A DNA stretch of 64,000 bases, taken from contig CANNCD010000004.1 in the NCBI GenBank assembly GCA_947503035.1, positions 62,001-126,000 on the forward strand, in the 5' to 3' direction. A model generated the notes under the pieces. It saw only the letters and a program-made list of their open reading frames with translations. It was not told the DNA's origin and made no database searches. The first letter of the stretch is position 1; the number at the start of each line of letters is the position of its first letter. The position numbers were made by a program, and so were the translations under genes. Positions 25,778 to 34,519 of the stretch are shown one piece after another. The stretch comes from an uncultured Halocynthiibacter sp. (lineage in GTDB: Bacteria; Pseudomonadota; Alphaproteobacteria; Rhodobacterales; Rhodobacteraceae).

Positions 25778-25796
25778 CTTGGGGAATGTGACTTAG

Positions 25797-27278
25797 ATGT
25801 TAGAAGAATTCACAACCGGCTTTGGCATGGCGCTTCGGTGGGACACGTTCATGATGATGGGCGCTGGTCTTTTCGGAGGGATGCTTGTGGGGGCTCTGCC
25901 GGGGTTCACCACATTGCTCGCGATGGCCATTTTGCTTCCGATTTCGTTTTTCCTTGATCCTATTGTGGGCATTCCATTCCTATTGGGTGTCTACAAAGGT
26001 GGGATCTTCGGCGGCTCTATTCCTGCGATTTTGGTGTCCATGCCGGGCACCGGTGCGGCGGTGGCAACATCGCGCGACGGGTATAAATTGACCAAACAGG
26101 GTAAATCCCGCAAGGCGCTTGATATGGCGTTGGTCTCGTCCGTGTTCGGGGACCTGTCGAGCGACATGTTCACGATCCTGATGATTTTCCCAATCGCGTT
26201 CCTAGTGATGCAATTCGGCCCGCCTGAACTGTTTGCGGTGCTGTTGCTGAGCCTTGTGATCATTGCGGTCACGTCGGGGAACAACCCGCTTAAGGCGCTG
26301 GCGATGATGATGTTGGGGCTTTGGCTCTCGTTCATTGGGACCGATCCGCTTGGGGGTGTTGAACGCTTTACCTTTGGGATTTTCGATCTGAAATCCGGCA
26401 TTCCGTTGTTGCCAATGTTGATCGGTGTGTTTGCGATCCCCGAGATTGCGAATGTGGTGATGAACTCGGGCAAGGTTCAACAGCTCGCTTCGGTTATGGG
26501 CGAACGGCTTAAGTTCTCCGAGTTCCGCCGCTGCTTTAAAACCATCTGTCGCTCCACCGTGATCGGCACGGGCATCGGGATCATCCCCGGCCTTGGTCAG
26601 GTGGTTGCCGCGATGATGGGCTATTCTGCGGCCAAGAACGCCTCGGATCACCCTGAAACCTTTGGCGAAGGCGAACTCGAAGGGATCGCCGCCGCCGAGG
26701 CCGCAAACAACGCCGTGAACGGCCCAACGATGGTGCCTTTGTTGACGCTTGGTATCCCCGGGGACAACGTGACGGCGATTTTGTTGGGGGCCTTTGTGGC
26801 ACAGGGGCTTCGCCCTGGTCCGCAATTGTTCGAAGAACAGGGTGCAACCGTATTCGCCATTCTGATCGCGATGGTCTTTGCGAATATCATGTTCCTTGTC
26901 ATCGGATATCTATCGATCCCGTTCTTTTCACGATTGGTGCAGATCAAGACTTCGATCTTGGTGCCTGTGGTGATCATGTTCGCCTTTGCGGGGACATATG
27001 TGTTCCGCTCTGACAACTTTGACCTACTGATGTTGGTTGTGTTCGGCGTGTTCGGTCTGATCGCAAGGGCAGGGAAATTCGACGTCATGCCGATGGTCAT
27101 GGGCTTTATCCTTGGACCACCTATGGAATACGCCTTTGGCCAGACGATGGCGATGGGCAACGGCGCAACGATGGCCTTTATGTTTGAGGAACGTATCGGT
27201 GCCATCTGCGTGCTACTCGCAATACCAGTGATTGGTCTGATGCTTTGGCGGAGGATGCAAAAAGTATCAGAAGGCTGA
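25797..27278 (+). CDS. tctA: Tripartite tricarboxylate transporter large permease (TctA)
   Basis: 493 residues and about twelve membrane helices. The family motifs GALPGFTTLLAMAILLPISF (about 33-52), IPAILVSMPGTGAAVAT (about 76-92) and a second half repeat GIIPGLGQVVAAMMGYSAAKNA with NGPTMVPLLTLGIPG are clear. It is the transport channel of a TctABC system, driven by an ion gradient. It lies between tctB and tctC. The substrate is set by TctC and is unknown; the flanking catabolic genes suggest an aromatic- or terpenoid-derived acid or a sugar acid. Confidence 0.92.
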   Translation: MLEEFTTGFGMALRWDTFMMMGAGLFGGMLVGALPGFTTLLAMAILLPISFFLDPIVGIPFLLGVYKGGIFGGSIPAILVSMPGTGAAVATSRDGYKLTKQGKSRKALDMALVSSVFGDLSSDMFTILMIFPIAFLVMQFGPPELFAVLLLSLVIIAVTSGNNPLKALAMMMLGLWLSFIGTDPLGGVERFTFGIFDLKSGIPLLPMLIGVFAIPEIANVVMNSGKVQQLASVMGERLKFSEFRRCFKTICRSTVIGTGIGIIPGLGQVVAAMMGYSAAKNASDHPETFGEGELEGIAAAEAANNAVNGPTMVPLLTLGIPGDNVTAILLGAFVAQGLRPGPQLFEEQGATVFAILIAMVFANIMFLVIGYLSIPFFSRLVQIKTSILVPVVIMFAFAGTYVFRSDNFDLLMLVVFGVFGLIARAGKFDVMPMVMGFILGPPMEYAFGQTMAMGNGATMAFMFEERIGAICVLLAIPVIGLMLWRRMQKVSEG

Positions 27279-27352
27279 TCAACGTATAGGGATCACAGGC
27301 GGCATCACCTGTGATCCCAAACACCAAAGATGCAAAACAAGGGAGGAAAGAC

Positions 27353-28315
27353 ATGTTTACTTCATTTATCAAGAAGGTGGCCCTCGCGGGCGGACTTGCA
27401 ACGGCTGCGATTGCTACGACGGCGGCGGCTGACTACCCAGAAAAACCGATCACGATGGTGATCCCATTTGGCGCTGGCGGGTCTCATGACCTGAATGCCC
27501 GTGTGATTACATCGACGATCCCCACGTACCTTGAGCAGGCGATGATTGTGCGTTTGACACCAGGTGCAGGCGGCCAAAAGGGGACCCAAGAGGTCGCGAA
27601 CGCGCCGGCCGATGGTTATACGCTTCTGTTCACGCATAACTATGTTGATATGCTTCAACAGTACGTTGAGAACCTGCCGTACGACCCGATCAATGACTTT
27701 ATCCCGATTGCCCGCGTGAACTATGCGCCCATCGGTGTGGTTGTTCGTGCAGATAGCCCGTTCCAAACCTTCGAGGATCTGATTGCCGCGGCGGGTGAAA
27801 AACCAGGCGCGATCCGTATGTCCCACTCTGGAAACTGGGGTGCGTTGTTCGTACCTGCGGCCCAAGTGATGCAGGCGCATGACGTGTCGTTGAACCTCGT
27901 GCCGTACCAAGGTGGCGGGCCAGCTATGCAGGCGTTGTTGTCTGGCGATGCTGACGTGACCATGGGTTTCCCATCCACCCTAAGCGCGCAGATCGAAGCG
28001 GGCGAAGTGCGTCTGTTGGCGACCGCCGGTCCTGAGCGTCTGTATGACGACGTGCCAACATTCGCCGAGGTCGGCGTCGAGGGCGACGTGGGCTTTATGC
28101 ACCGCGTTCTTTTGGCCCCAGCGGGCACACCGGACGACGTTGTTGCGACCCTAACACAGGCGTTTGCAGACCTGATCGAAGACCGTACATTCTCTCGTAT
28201 GATGGGTCGTTTGAACGAGACAATCGAGCTTCTTGATGGTCCAACATACCAAGCAATGCGCGAAGAGCAGTCCGCGGCCTATAAGACCTTGGTTGAGCAA
28301 CTGACAAGCCAATAA
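27353..28315 (+). CDS. tctC: Tripartite tricarboxylate transporter solute-binding protein (TctC/Bug)
   Basis: 320 residues. Sec signal peptide (MFTSFIKKVALAGG... ending TTAAA), then the Bug-family opening YPEKPITMVIPFGAGGSHD, GAGGQKGTQEVANAPADGYTLL and PYDPINDFIPIAR. These periplasmic proteins bind carboxylates and feed TctAB. ATG at 27353 has GGGAGGAAAG upstream; a longer frame starting at 27311 does not. Followed by an imperfect hairpin and then a Gfo/Idh oxidoreductase, suggesting joint expression. Confidence 0.9.
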   Translation: MFTSFIKKVALAGGLATAAIATTAAADYPEKPITMVIPFGAGGSHDLNARVITSTIPTYLEQAMIVRLTPGAGGQKGTQEVANAPADGYTLLFTHNYVDMLQQYVENLPYDPINDFIPIARVNYAPIGVVVRADSPFQTFEDLIAAAGEKPGAIRMSHSGNWGALFVPAAQVMQAHDVSLNLVPYQGGGPAMQALLSGDADVTMGFPSTLSAQIEAGEVRLLATAGPERLYDDVPTFAEVGVEGDVGFMHRVLLAPAGTPDDVVATLTQAFADLIEDRTFSRMMGRLNETIELLDGPTYQAMREEQSAAYKTLVEQLTSQ

Positions 28316-28322
28316 ACCAAAC

Positions 28323-28347
28323 GGCGGCGCCCTGCATGGGCGTCGCC
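28323..28347 (+). terminator. Hairpin after tctC
   Basis: GGCGGCGCCC/GGGCGTCGCC forms a 10-bp stem with one mismatch and a short loop. No T-run follows, so it more likely protects the tctC mRNA end or causes partial termination. Confidence 0.4.
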
Positions 28348-28382
28348 ATTACGACATTCCTTTACGATAGAAAGACCATACC

Positions 28383-29462
28383 ATGAGACAAGTAGACGTA
28401 GCCGTGATTGGCACAGGTTGGTGCGGTGGTATCCGTGCAGAAACATTGTCGAGATCCGCTCTTGTCGATCGGTTGCACATCTGTGAAATCCGCCCCGAGC
28501 GTCTGGCCGAGGTCAAAGAGCTTACCAATCCGGCGACGGCGACCACGGATTACCAAGACATCATCAACAACCCAGATATCGAGGTCGTCTATATTTCGAC
28601 GACCCCCGAACAGACCCATTACCCCATCGCCAAGGCCTGTATGCAGGCGGGCAAACACGTTCTGTTGGAAAAACCACTTGCTCTTGAATTGTCCGAGGCC
28701 GACGAATTGATCGCGCTCTCCAAGGAAAAGGGCGTGAAATTCACCATCGGCTATTCCCAACGGTTCGCCCCCAAAATCGCCTATGCCAAAAAGGCTATAA
28801 GCGAGGGTAAATTGGGCAAGGTCGTGAACGTCATGGTCAGCCGCCACCTGTCGCGCAACCTTGGCAAAAAGATCGCCAACCGTGTGAAATTGTCCCCTGC
28901 GGCAATGGAAAGCACCCACGATCTTGATTTCGTATTCTGGCTTCTTGCGCCGGCGAAACCTGTGCGTGTTTATTCGCAGGGCGCTTATGGGTACATGAAG
29001 GATTTGAACGGATCCTATGACTGTATGTGGAGCACGGTGACCATGGACGACGGCACCTTGGTCGTTGTCGGTGGGGGCTGGAACCTTCCTCCGAGCTATC
29101 CGAATTACTGTGGCACGTGGATCGAAATCACTGGCACCGAGGGCGCGTTGATCCTTGATGATACCAGCCGCGATAATTGGATGAACACGGTTAAGGACGG
29201 CACGCAATTCCCCATGTCCACGATGCCTGGCGAACAGGTTGATCACGCCTTTGCTGGTCAGATGGGGCCCGAGACATTGCACTTCCTTGAATCGGTTTTG
29301 CTGGACGGCGAAGTGATGGTCGACCCCGAACACGCCCGCATGGTCATGGAAAGCTACTCTGGTGCGGATGTCTCTGCCGAGATCAACGAACCTGTGAACC
29401 TGCCCCTGTCGAACGAGGCATTGGCCAAGCTGGATGATATGCGGATCAAGAACCAAGGCTAG
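28383..29462 (+). CDS. Gfo/Idh/MocA family NAD(P)-dependent oxidoreductase
   Basis: 359 residues. N-terminal Rossmann domain (VAVIGTGWCGGIRAETLSR, about 5-23), then STTPEQTHYPIAKACMQAGKHVLLEKPLAL with the conserved EKP, and a C-terminal alpha/beta substrate domain including the STHDLDFVFWLL catalytic-type segment. Family members oxidise sugars, inositols or related polyols. It closes the tct transcription unit and is followed by a strong terminator. A second family member lies about 1.1 kb away on the opposite strand. The substrate is unknown. Confidence 0.87.
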   Translation: MRQVDVAVIGTGWCGGIRAETLSRSALVDRLHICEIRPERLAEVKELTNPATATTDYQDIINNPDIEVVYISTTPEQTHYPIAKACMQAGKHVLLEKPLALELSEADELIALSKEKGVKFTIGYSQRFAPKIAYAKKAISEGKLGKVVNVMVSRHLSRNLGKKIANRVKLSPAAMESTHDLDFVFWLLAPAKPVRVYSQGAYGYMKDLNGSYDCMWSTVTMDDGTLVVVGGGWNLPPSYPNYCGTWIEITGTEGALILDDTSRDNWMNTVKDGTQFPMSTMPGEQVDHAFAGQMGPETLHFLESVLLDGEVMVDPEHARMVMESYSGADVSAEINEPVNLPLSNEALAKLDDMRIKNQG

Positions 29463-29483
29463 CTCGCAAATCACATGAATAAC

Positions 29484-29520
29484 AAAGGCGCGCCCCGCAT
29501 ATCGCAGGGCGCGCCTTTTT
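29484..29520. terminator. Strong bidirectional terminator
   Basis: A perfect 12-bp stem AAAGGCGCGCCC/GGGCGCGCCTTT (29484-29495 with 29507-29518). The plus strand continues into more T residues. It sits between the convergent Gfo/Idh (+) and AEC transporter (-) genes and can serve both. Confidence 0.9.
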
Positions 29521-29536
29521 GCCTTGTTGGGGTCTG

Positions 29537-30436
29537 TTATTGGGCGATGATCAGCGCCGCCCAAAGCAATGCAGGCAGGCACAACAGGGTCACAAGGGTC
29601 GACATCACCACAACCCCCGCGACCTTTTCTGGTTGCCGCTCATAGCGCTGCGCAATCACATAGGTGACCACCGCCGAGGGCATCGCCGCGAGCAGAAAGA
29701 TGACGCCCGACGCAACACCGGTCGTGCCCAAAATCCAGATGGTCGCCAGCCCCGCGGACAAGCCAATCCCCAAACGAACGACGGACAGGATCACCGCGGT
29801 TTTGATGTCACCAATGGCCAGACGTGCAATCGCCGCCCCCAATAGGATGATCATGACGGGTATCATCATACCGCCCAAAACGTCGGTTGTGTTGACAATA
29901 ACTTGGGGCACCTGTGCGTCGCTGAACTGGAACCATAGCGCCGCGGCGACGGACCAGATCAGGGGTTCTTTGATGAGGCGAGCGAACGAAAACTGACCCG
30001 CGACGACAATCGGCATGATGGTGTATTGAATGATCGCGATCACGAAATAGAACGACACCCCAACCGCCAACCCGTCATTGCCAAAGGCCAACAACACCAC
30101 CGGAAGCCCGAGGTTCCCCGAATTCGGCATCGTCAGGGATGGTAAGAAGGCGCGTATATCGAAGCCCATAACCCGCAGAGCTCCAACAGCCAAAATCGCA
30201 GCGATGGCGCTGGCGCAGATCGCACCGATGGACACTTGCATCAAGACATCAGAGGGCAATTCCGTGGTTGTAAGGGTCGAAAAAATCAACGCTGGCGTGC
30301 CGACCATCATGACAAGCGCGCTCATGCTTGCGGTTTCGATCGTGTCGGTTTTCTTTTCGATCACAAACCCAATCAGGATCATCAACAGGATCGGTGCGAG
30401 TACGTTAAAGAGGGCGTCAAATGCCACGGCGTCCAT
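29537..30436 (-). CDS. AEC family transporter (auxin efflux carrier-like)
   Basis: 299 residues, about ten membrane helices in two halves. Conserved features include LTMPNSGNLGLPVVLLAFG (about 100-118, the N-rich crossover of the family) and AVVTYVIAQRYE near the C-terminus. AEC proteins export organic anions such as malate or auxin-like acids, or act as exchangers. ATG at 30436 has GGAG upstream; the longer frame is weak. It lies downstream of a Gfo/Idh gene on the same strand and may export or exchange a product of that enzyme. Confidence 0.85.
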   Translation of the reverse strand: MDAVAFDALFNVLAPILLMILIGFVIEKKTDTIETASMSALVMMVGTPALIFSTLTTTELPSDVLMQVSIGAICASAIAAILAVGALRVMGFDIRAFLPSLTMPNSGNLGLPVVLLAFGNDGLAVGVSFYFVIAIIQYTIMPIVVAGQFSFARLIKEPLIWSVAAALWFQFSDAQVPQVIVNTTDVLGGMMIPVMIILLGAAIARLAIGDIKTAVILSVVRLGIGLSAGLATIWILGTTGVASGVIFLLAAMPSAVVTYVIAQRYERQPEKVAGVVVMSTLVTLLCLPALLWAALIIAQ

Positions 30437-30551
30437 TATTTTCTGCTCCGTAATGAGGGGCGAAACCAAGTTGCCCTTTGCACGCAGAGAACCATCCCTG
30501 CAGGCAAAGGGCAATTGATGTTGAACAGGCCAATCCAGTTGGGGACGGGAA

Positions 30552-31571
30552 TTATGGCCTGTTCAAATGCACGGTTTCGCGGTTTTCGGATGATGTCGCG
30601 ATGGCCTCGAGGACTTCGATGTTGTGGATCATTTCGTCTTGGCTAAAGCGGTAGGGTTTTTCGCCGGTACAGGCCATGCGGAATGCATTGAGGTTTTCGA
30701 CGACGGCGTCGGTCCATTCAAAGATGGTCTCCACGTGGTCTTGTCCGGTCACGGCTTCGACATAACGAACCTTGCCGCCAGGGGTGTCGGGGTGGGTATC
30801 GTTGCGGACCTCGACCCATTTTTCGGTGCCAAACACATGCATCCGAATGAAATGGGGGGTGTGCAGAACCGCACTTAGGGTGGCGGTCATACCCGCATGA
30901 AACCCAAGCTGAACCGTCACCAGATCGCCGGTTTCCCATCCCAGTGACCGGTCGGCGGTCATGGCCTGAACCGTTTTGACGGGGCCAAAGAACGAGATCA
31001 AAAGATCGGTCAGGTGAATGCCCATAGCGGTCATGCCACCGGCGGGGCTGACGGCCTTGGATGTGCGCCAATCGCCAGCGGGCACATGGATCAGTTTATC
31101 GTGACTAAATGCGGCCTCGGCGTGCATGATCGTCCCAAGTGCCCCGTTGTCGAGTTCGGCCTTAAGCGCCTCAAGCGCGGGTTCAAAGCGGCGTTCGTGG
31201 CCAATTCCAAGGGTTACACCGGCTGCGTTGCAAGCCTCGACCGAACGTCGGGCGCTGGCACCGGTCAGGCCCAGAGGTTTTTCACAAAACACGTGTTTGC
31301 CCGCCGCCGCACAGTGCTTTACCTGTTCCTCATGAACGGGGTTGGGGGTCGTCAAAATGACGGCGTCGACATCGGGACGGTCCAGAACATCGGCAAAGTC
31401 GAGAACCGCCTCGACGCCGGCGGCGCGGATGTCCGTGTGGTTGTCGGTGTTCGGCTCAATCACCGCCAGAACATTGATGTCGTCACAGGTCGCAAGGCGA
31501 TTTACCATATGGCGGCCCCACCAACCGAAACCGGCAATAACAACGGAAAATGGTTTGGTTGAATCTGACAT
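30552..31571 (-). CDS. Gfo/Idh/MocA family oxidoreductase
   Basis: 339 residues. Rossmann opening VVIAGFGWWGRHMVNRLA, then LTTPNPVHEEQVKHCAAAGKHVFCEKPLGL with EKP, and a C-terminal GFO_IDH domain. ATG at 31571 (MSDSTKPF) is chosen; the in-frame extension upstream lacks family similarity. It is 115 bases upstream of the AEC transporter on the same strand. Limited resemblance to the other Gfo/Idh gene in this island suggests two different polyol or sugar-acid dehydrogenase steps rather than a duplication. Confidence 0.85.
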   Translation of the reverse strand: MSDSTKPFSVVIAGFGWWGRHMVNRLATCDDINVLAVIEPNTDNHTDIRAAGVEAVLDFADVLDRPDVDAVILTTPNPVHEEQVKHCAAAGKHVFCEKPLGLTGASARRSVEACNAAGVTLGIGHERRFEPALEALKAELDNGALGTIMHAEAAFSHDKLIHVPAGDWRTSKAVSPAGGMTAMGIHLTDLLISFFGPVKTVQAMTADRSLGWETGDLVTVQLGFHAGMTATLSAVLHTPHFIRMHVFGTEKWVEVRNDTHPDTPGGKVRYVEAVTGQDHVETIFEWTDAVVENLNAFRMACTGEKPYRFSQDEMIHNIEVLEAIATSSENRETVHLNRP

Positions 31572-31682
31572 AGGGCACCGCGCATTAAGGATGTGTTGGC
31601 CCCTATGATAGCCGTAAAATGGGCTATCAATACAAGTCATTAAAGATGATGCGGGGTAATAGAAAACCTGATCGCGTCGCGC

Positions 31683-32618
31683 CTAGATCGCCACGTCACA
31701 CAGGGGCGCGGTCACCTGTGTTTGTTGGTCATAGGCAAATTCGCCTGCGACTTCCGCGATGGCGGAGATGGCAATCAGATTGGCATCACGCAACGACGGA
31801 ACCAGACCAATGGGGCCCCTTATCCGCGCCAGTGACTTTTCTGATTGGCCAAGGGCGCGCAGGTGTTCCAAACGCCCCGTATGGGTGCGCCGGCTTCCTA
31901 GGGCACCGATGAAACGGGCAGGGGTGGCAAGCGCTGCCATCAGGAACGCCGGTTCCCAGTCGTGATCATGAAAAAGCGTGAGCGCGGCACAAACAGGATC
32001 AAGCGTCAGGGCCTCCATTTCAGTTTGGGACCGCATGTGGGTTGGTGTGGTGATGCAGAATGGGGTGACCGCCGCCAGATCGGCAACGTCAGGGGAAAAC
32101 GCCTGCACTTCAAACCCTGCGGCCTGACCGTTCTTGGCTGCGGCACGAAAGATCGCGCCGCGCCCCGCCAAAACAAAGGACACCTTTGGTTGATAGGTAA
32201 TGGTAACGGCGTTCGAGGGCGGGAGAAGCGTCAAGGTCGCGGGTTTACGTGCCATCAGCGCCTCATGTGCCGACAGCAGGGCGTCGACGTCGGGCATCGG
32301 GTCAATCCACACCGACAACGATCCGCCGCAGGGCAGAGTCAGGTCATGAAACGGCGATCCTTCGCCATATCGCAACAGGCGCGCCTGTCCCGTTTCTACG
32401 GCCTCGATCCCATGAAGCAAGATGTCCTGATCGATGCAGCCGTTCGACATATATCCGGTCATCACGCCATCGTCCGACACTACGGCCAGTGACCCAACAT
32501 CGCGCGCACTTCCGCCCTTGATGTCTACTGAAGTAATCAGCGCGAACGGGCGGCCCATTCCGGCATAGGTCGCAACCTGCGCCAGAATGTCGACCGCGTG
32601 GTCGAGATATGTAATCAA
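31683..32618 (-). CDS. XdhC/CoxF-family molybdoenzyme maturation factor
   Basis: About 311 residues. An N-terminal XdhC/CoxI domain (about 1-90: ALITSVDIKGGSARDVGSLAVVSDDG and SNGCIDQDI with the family Cys) is followed by a C-terminal XdhC Rossmann domain (VLAGRGAIFRAAA; FIGALGSRRTHTGRLEHL). These proteins bind the molybdenum cofactor and are needed for its sulfuration and insertion into xanthine-dehydrogenase-type enzymes. The start is probably TTG at 32618, right after the coxG stop; a TTG at 32654 overlapping coxG is the alternative. Last gene of the CO dehydrogenase cluster and the second XdhC-type gene there. Confidence 0.82.
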   Translation of the reverse strand: MITYLDHAVDILAQVATYAGMGRPFALITSVDIKGGSARDVGSLAVVSDDGVMTGYMSNGCIDQDILLHGIEAVETGQARLLRYGEGSPFHDLTLPCGGSLSVWIDPMPDVDALLSAHEALMARKPATLTLLPPSNAVTITYQPKVSFVLAGRGAIFRAAAKNGQAAGFEVQAFSPDVADLAAVTPFCITTPTHMRSQTEMEALTLDPVCAALTLFHDHDWEPAFLMAALATPARFIGALGSRRTHTGRLEHLRALGQSEKSLARIRGPIGLVPSLRDANLIAISAIAEVAGEFAYDQQTQVTAPLCDVAI

Positions 32619-32619
32619 A

Positions 32620-33072
32620 TTACGCAACGGTTTCTTCGTCCAAAACTTTGGCAAAGGCCTTAAAGAACTTTGCGGCCAGTTTCTTGGCGGTGCTTTGGAT
32701 CAATCGTCCGCCCAGCTGTGCCAGCTTGCCACCGATTTCCGCCTTGGCGTCATAGGACAGGATCGTGTTGTCGCCATCCGCCACAAGCGTCACATCCGCG
32801 CCGCCCTTGGCATGACCGGCCGCGCCGCCATTGCCCTGACCGGTAAGCGAGAACTTGTCGGGTGCGCCGCTTTTGTCCAGTTCAACCTGACCGCTGAATT
32901 TTGCCTTTACGGGGCCGATTTTTAGAACAACGATTGCTTCAAGTTCGGTGTCGGAGTGTTGGATCAACTCTTCGCATCCGGGGATACATTGTTTCAGGAT
33001 CTCTGGATCGTTTAGGGCCTCGTATACGCGGGCCATTGGCGCGTTGATCGTGATTTCGTCTTTAAGTTCCAT
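32620..33072 (-). CDS. coxG: CoxG family protein
   Basis: 150 residues, an SRPBCC/START-like fold: MELKDEITINAPMARVYEALNDPEILKQCIPGCE is the canonical CoxG opening. The C-terminus is helical, with Lys- and Ala-rich segments typical of CoxG. CoxG is reported to help anchor aerobic CO dehydrogenase to the cytoplasmic membrane. ATG with AAAGG upstream. It follows a 33-codon ORF by 13 bases and precedes the XdhC gene. Confidence 0.9.
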   Translation of the reverse strand: MELKDEITINAPMARVYEALNDPEILKQCIPGCEELIQHSDTELEAIVVLKIGPVKAKFSGQVELDKSGAPDKFSLTGQGNGGAAGHAKGGADVTLVADGDNTILSYDAKAEIGGKLAQLGGRLIQSTAKKLAAKFFKAFAKVLDEETVA

Positions 33073-33085
33073 GGGTTTGCCTTTC

Positions 33086-33187
33086 TTAACAACAGGGGAA
33101 TTTGATGGATGCGAGCGTCTCGGCTTGCTCTGGAGTGAGCTTCCATTTTTCGCGCAGAGTCGCGTAAAATCGTTGGAGCGTGGTCAT
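33086..33187 (-). CDS. 33-aa ORF inside the cox operon, ends Cys-Cys
   Basis: ATG (33187) has GGAGG six bases upstream and overlaps the stop of the mocA-like gene (ATGA), giving a 33-residue peptide MTTLQRFYATLREKWKLTPE...KFPCC. It is a basic amphipathic helix followed by a short tail ending Pro-Cys-Cys. The tight overlap on one side and 13-base gap to coxG on the other argue that it is translated. Family unknown. A role in cofactor or copper/sulfur delivery to CO dehydrogenase is only a guess from the terminal cysteines and location. Confidence 0.6.
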   Translation of the reverse strand: MTTLQRFYATLREKWKLTPEQAETLASIKFPCC

Positions 33188-33783
33188 GTCGTGCCTCCTT
33201 GGGTGAGCGCCAGAAACGCGGCGGGGGTGTCGATATCGTGATAGAAACCGACCTGTGACAGGGGCAGTTTTTGCGCCTTGTCGGGATTGGATCGTGTGAA
33301 TTTTCCGCAACCCGGATTGGCCTGATCGGCCAGCAACTGGGAACACAGGGCAGCGGGAACAATGATGGGATTACCCCGTTGATCGTCCTTCACGGGAATG
33401 GTGATTTTATCGGCCGCATGGGCGCTGTGCATGTCGATCAATGTGCGTATGTCGTGGACCGTCAGGTTGGGTTGATCGCCAAGGCCGATCAGGATCAGAT
33501 CGGCGTCGGGCGCGTCGGACAATCCCGCACGCACTGAAAATGGCTGCCCCTGTTCAAAGTCGGAATTGTGCACGAACCGGACGTCGGCGCCGGACAGGGC
33601 GTCGCGAATGGCGTCGGCCTCAAAACCGGTGACCACGACGATTTCGCCATCGATAGCGGCGCGGTAGGTCTCGACCACCCGCCGGATCATCGGAACGCCG
33701 TTGATGGGCAAGAGGAGCTTGTTGAACGCCCCCATGCGGCGGGACAACCCACCGGCCAATATGATCGCGCCGACCCTATGCAT
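33184..33783 (-). CDS. MocA/MobA-like molybdopterin nucleotidyltransferase
   Basis: 199 residues. The nucleotidyltransferase signature ILAGGLSRRMGAFNKLLLPING (here about 7-28) and LIGLGDQPNLT (Asp for metal binding) identify the MobA/MocA family. RGNPIIVP and the C-terminal DIDTPAAF also fit. In cox and xdh clusters such proteins make the cytosine dinucleotide form of the molybdenum cofactor, which CO dehydrogenase uses. ATG at 33783 overlaps the upstream XdhC-like gene by eight bases, with GAGG upstream. It appears inserted between coxF-like and coxG, giving a self-contained cofactor-maturation set. Confidence 0.85.
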   Translation of the reverse strand: MHRVGAIILAGGLSRRMGAFNKLLLPINGVPMIRRVVETYRAAIDGEIVVVTGFEADAIRDALSGADVRFVHNSDFEQGQPFSVRAGLSDAPDADLILIGLGDQPNLTVHDIRTLIDMHSAHAADKITIPVKDDQRGNPIIVPAALCSQLLADQANPGCGKFTRSNPDKAQKLPLSQVGFYHDIDTPAAFLALTQGGTT

Positions 33784-34519
33784 CAAAGACCTCACCGTTT
33801 TTCACTAGGGTCAGTTGCGCAAGGATCGACAACGCGATCTCGGCGGGTGTCGTGGCGGCAATGTCGATCCCTGCGGGGGCGCGCACGGATGCAATACGGT
33901 CGGGCGACACGCCCGCGTCCGCCAGCTTTGCCGAAAGGGCGGCGAACTTTTTGGTGCTGCCGACAAAGGCGATGTAATCCCCCGGTTCAGAGAGCGCGGA
34001 TTGCAAAGCGTCCAGATCACCGCGCCCTTGGGTGGCGATCACGATGAAACGGGGGCGGGTGTCGCCCGCGGTTTGGGTCACGGCCCAGCCGGTGTGCGGG
34101 GCCAGTTCCGCGAGGGTGGTCGCAACAATCGATTCCCCAACGATCAGCAGATCCGGTAGAGGCATTTGTGGTTCGATAAACACATCAATCGTGCCCTTGG
34201 ACGGACATCCATTGCGGGCATAGCGCACCCCGTCGATATCATCGCCCGCGGCAACGCCTTGCTCGGCGAGAACCTCTTCTGGGGCGACGGAAATCAGCTG
34301 TGGTTGACCGGTTTCAATGGCGCGTAGCGTCGCGGTCTTAATCGCGCCGCGCACACAGCCCCCGCCAAGAAAACCGTCTATGATCGCCCCGTCCTGACCG
34401 ATCAATGCTTTGGCACCCGCCTTGGCCGCAGTGGTGCCAACCGTGCGCACGATGGTCGCGATGGCAAAGCAATCCTTGCCCTGAACCAGCCCGTGTTTTG
34501 TGATCAGATCAGGTGTCAT
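33776..34519 (-). CDS. coxF: CoxF-like XdhC family protein
   Basis: 247 residues. N-terminal XdhC/CoxI domain (FAIATIVRTVGTTAAKAGAKALI; DGFLGGGCVRGAI with Cys) and C-terminal Rossmann-like XdhC domain (LLIVGESIVATTLAELA; FIVIATQGRGDLDALQ). It occupies the coxF position, directly after coxE and overlapping it by four bases. CoxF is required for maturation of CO dehydrogenase, probably at the sulfur/copper insertion stage. Compared with the second XdhC gene further down, the Rossmann half is more divergent. Confidence 0.85.
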   Translation of the reverse strand: MTPDLITKHGLVQGKDCFAIATIVRTVGTTAAKAGAKALIGQDGAIIDGFLGGGCVRGAIKTATLRAIETGQPQLISVAPEEVLAEQGVAAGDDIDGVRYARNGCPSKGTIDVFIEPQMPLPDLLIVGESIVATTLAELAPHTGWAVTQTAGDTRPRFIVIATQGRGDLDALQSALSEPGDYIAFVGSTKKFAALSAKLADAGVSPDRIASVRAPAGIDIAATTPAEIALSILAQLTLVKNGEVFDA

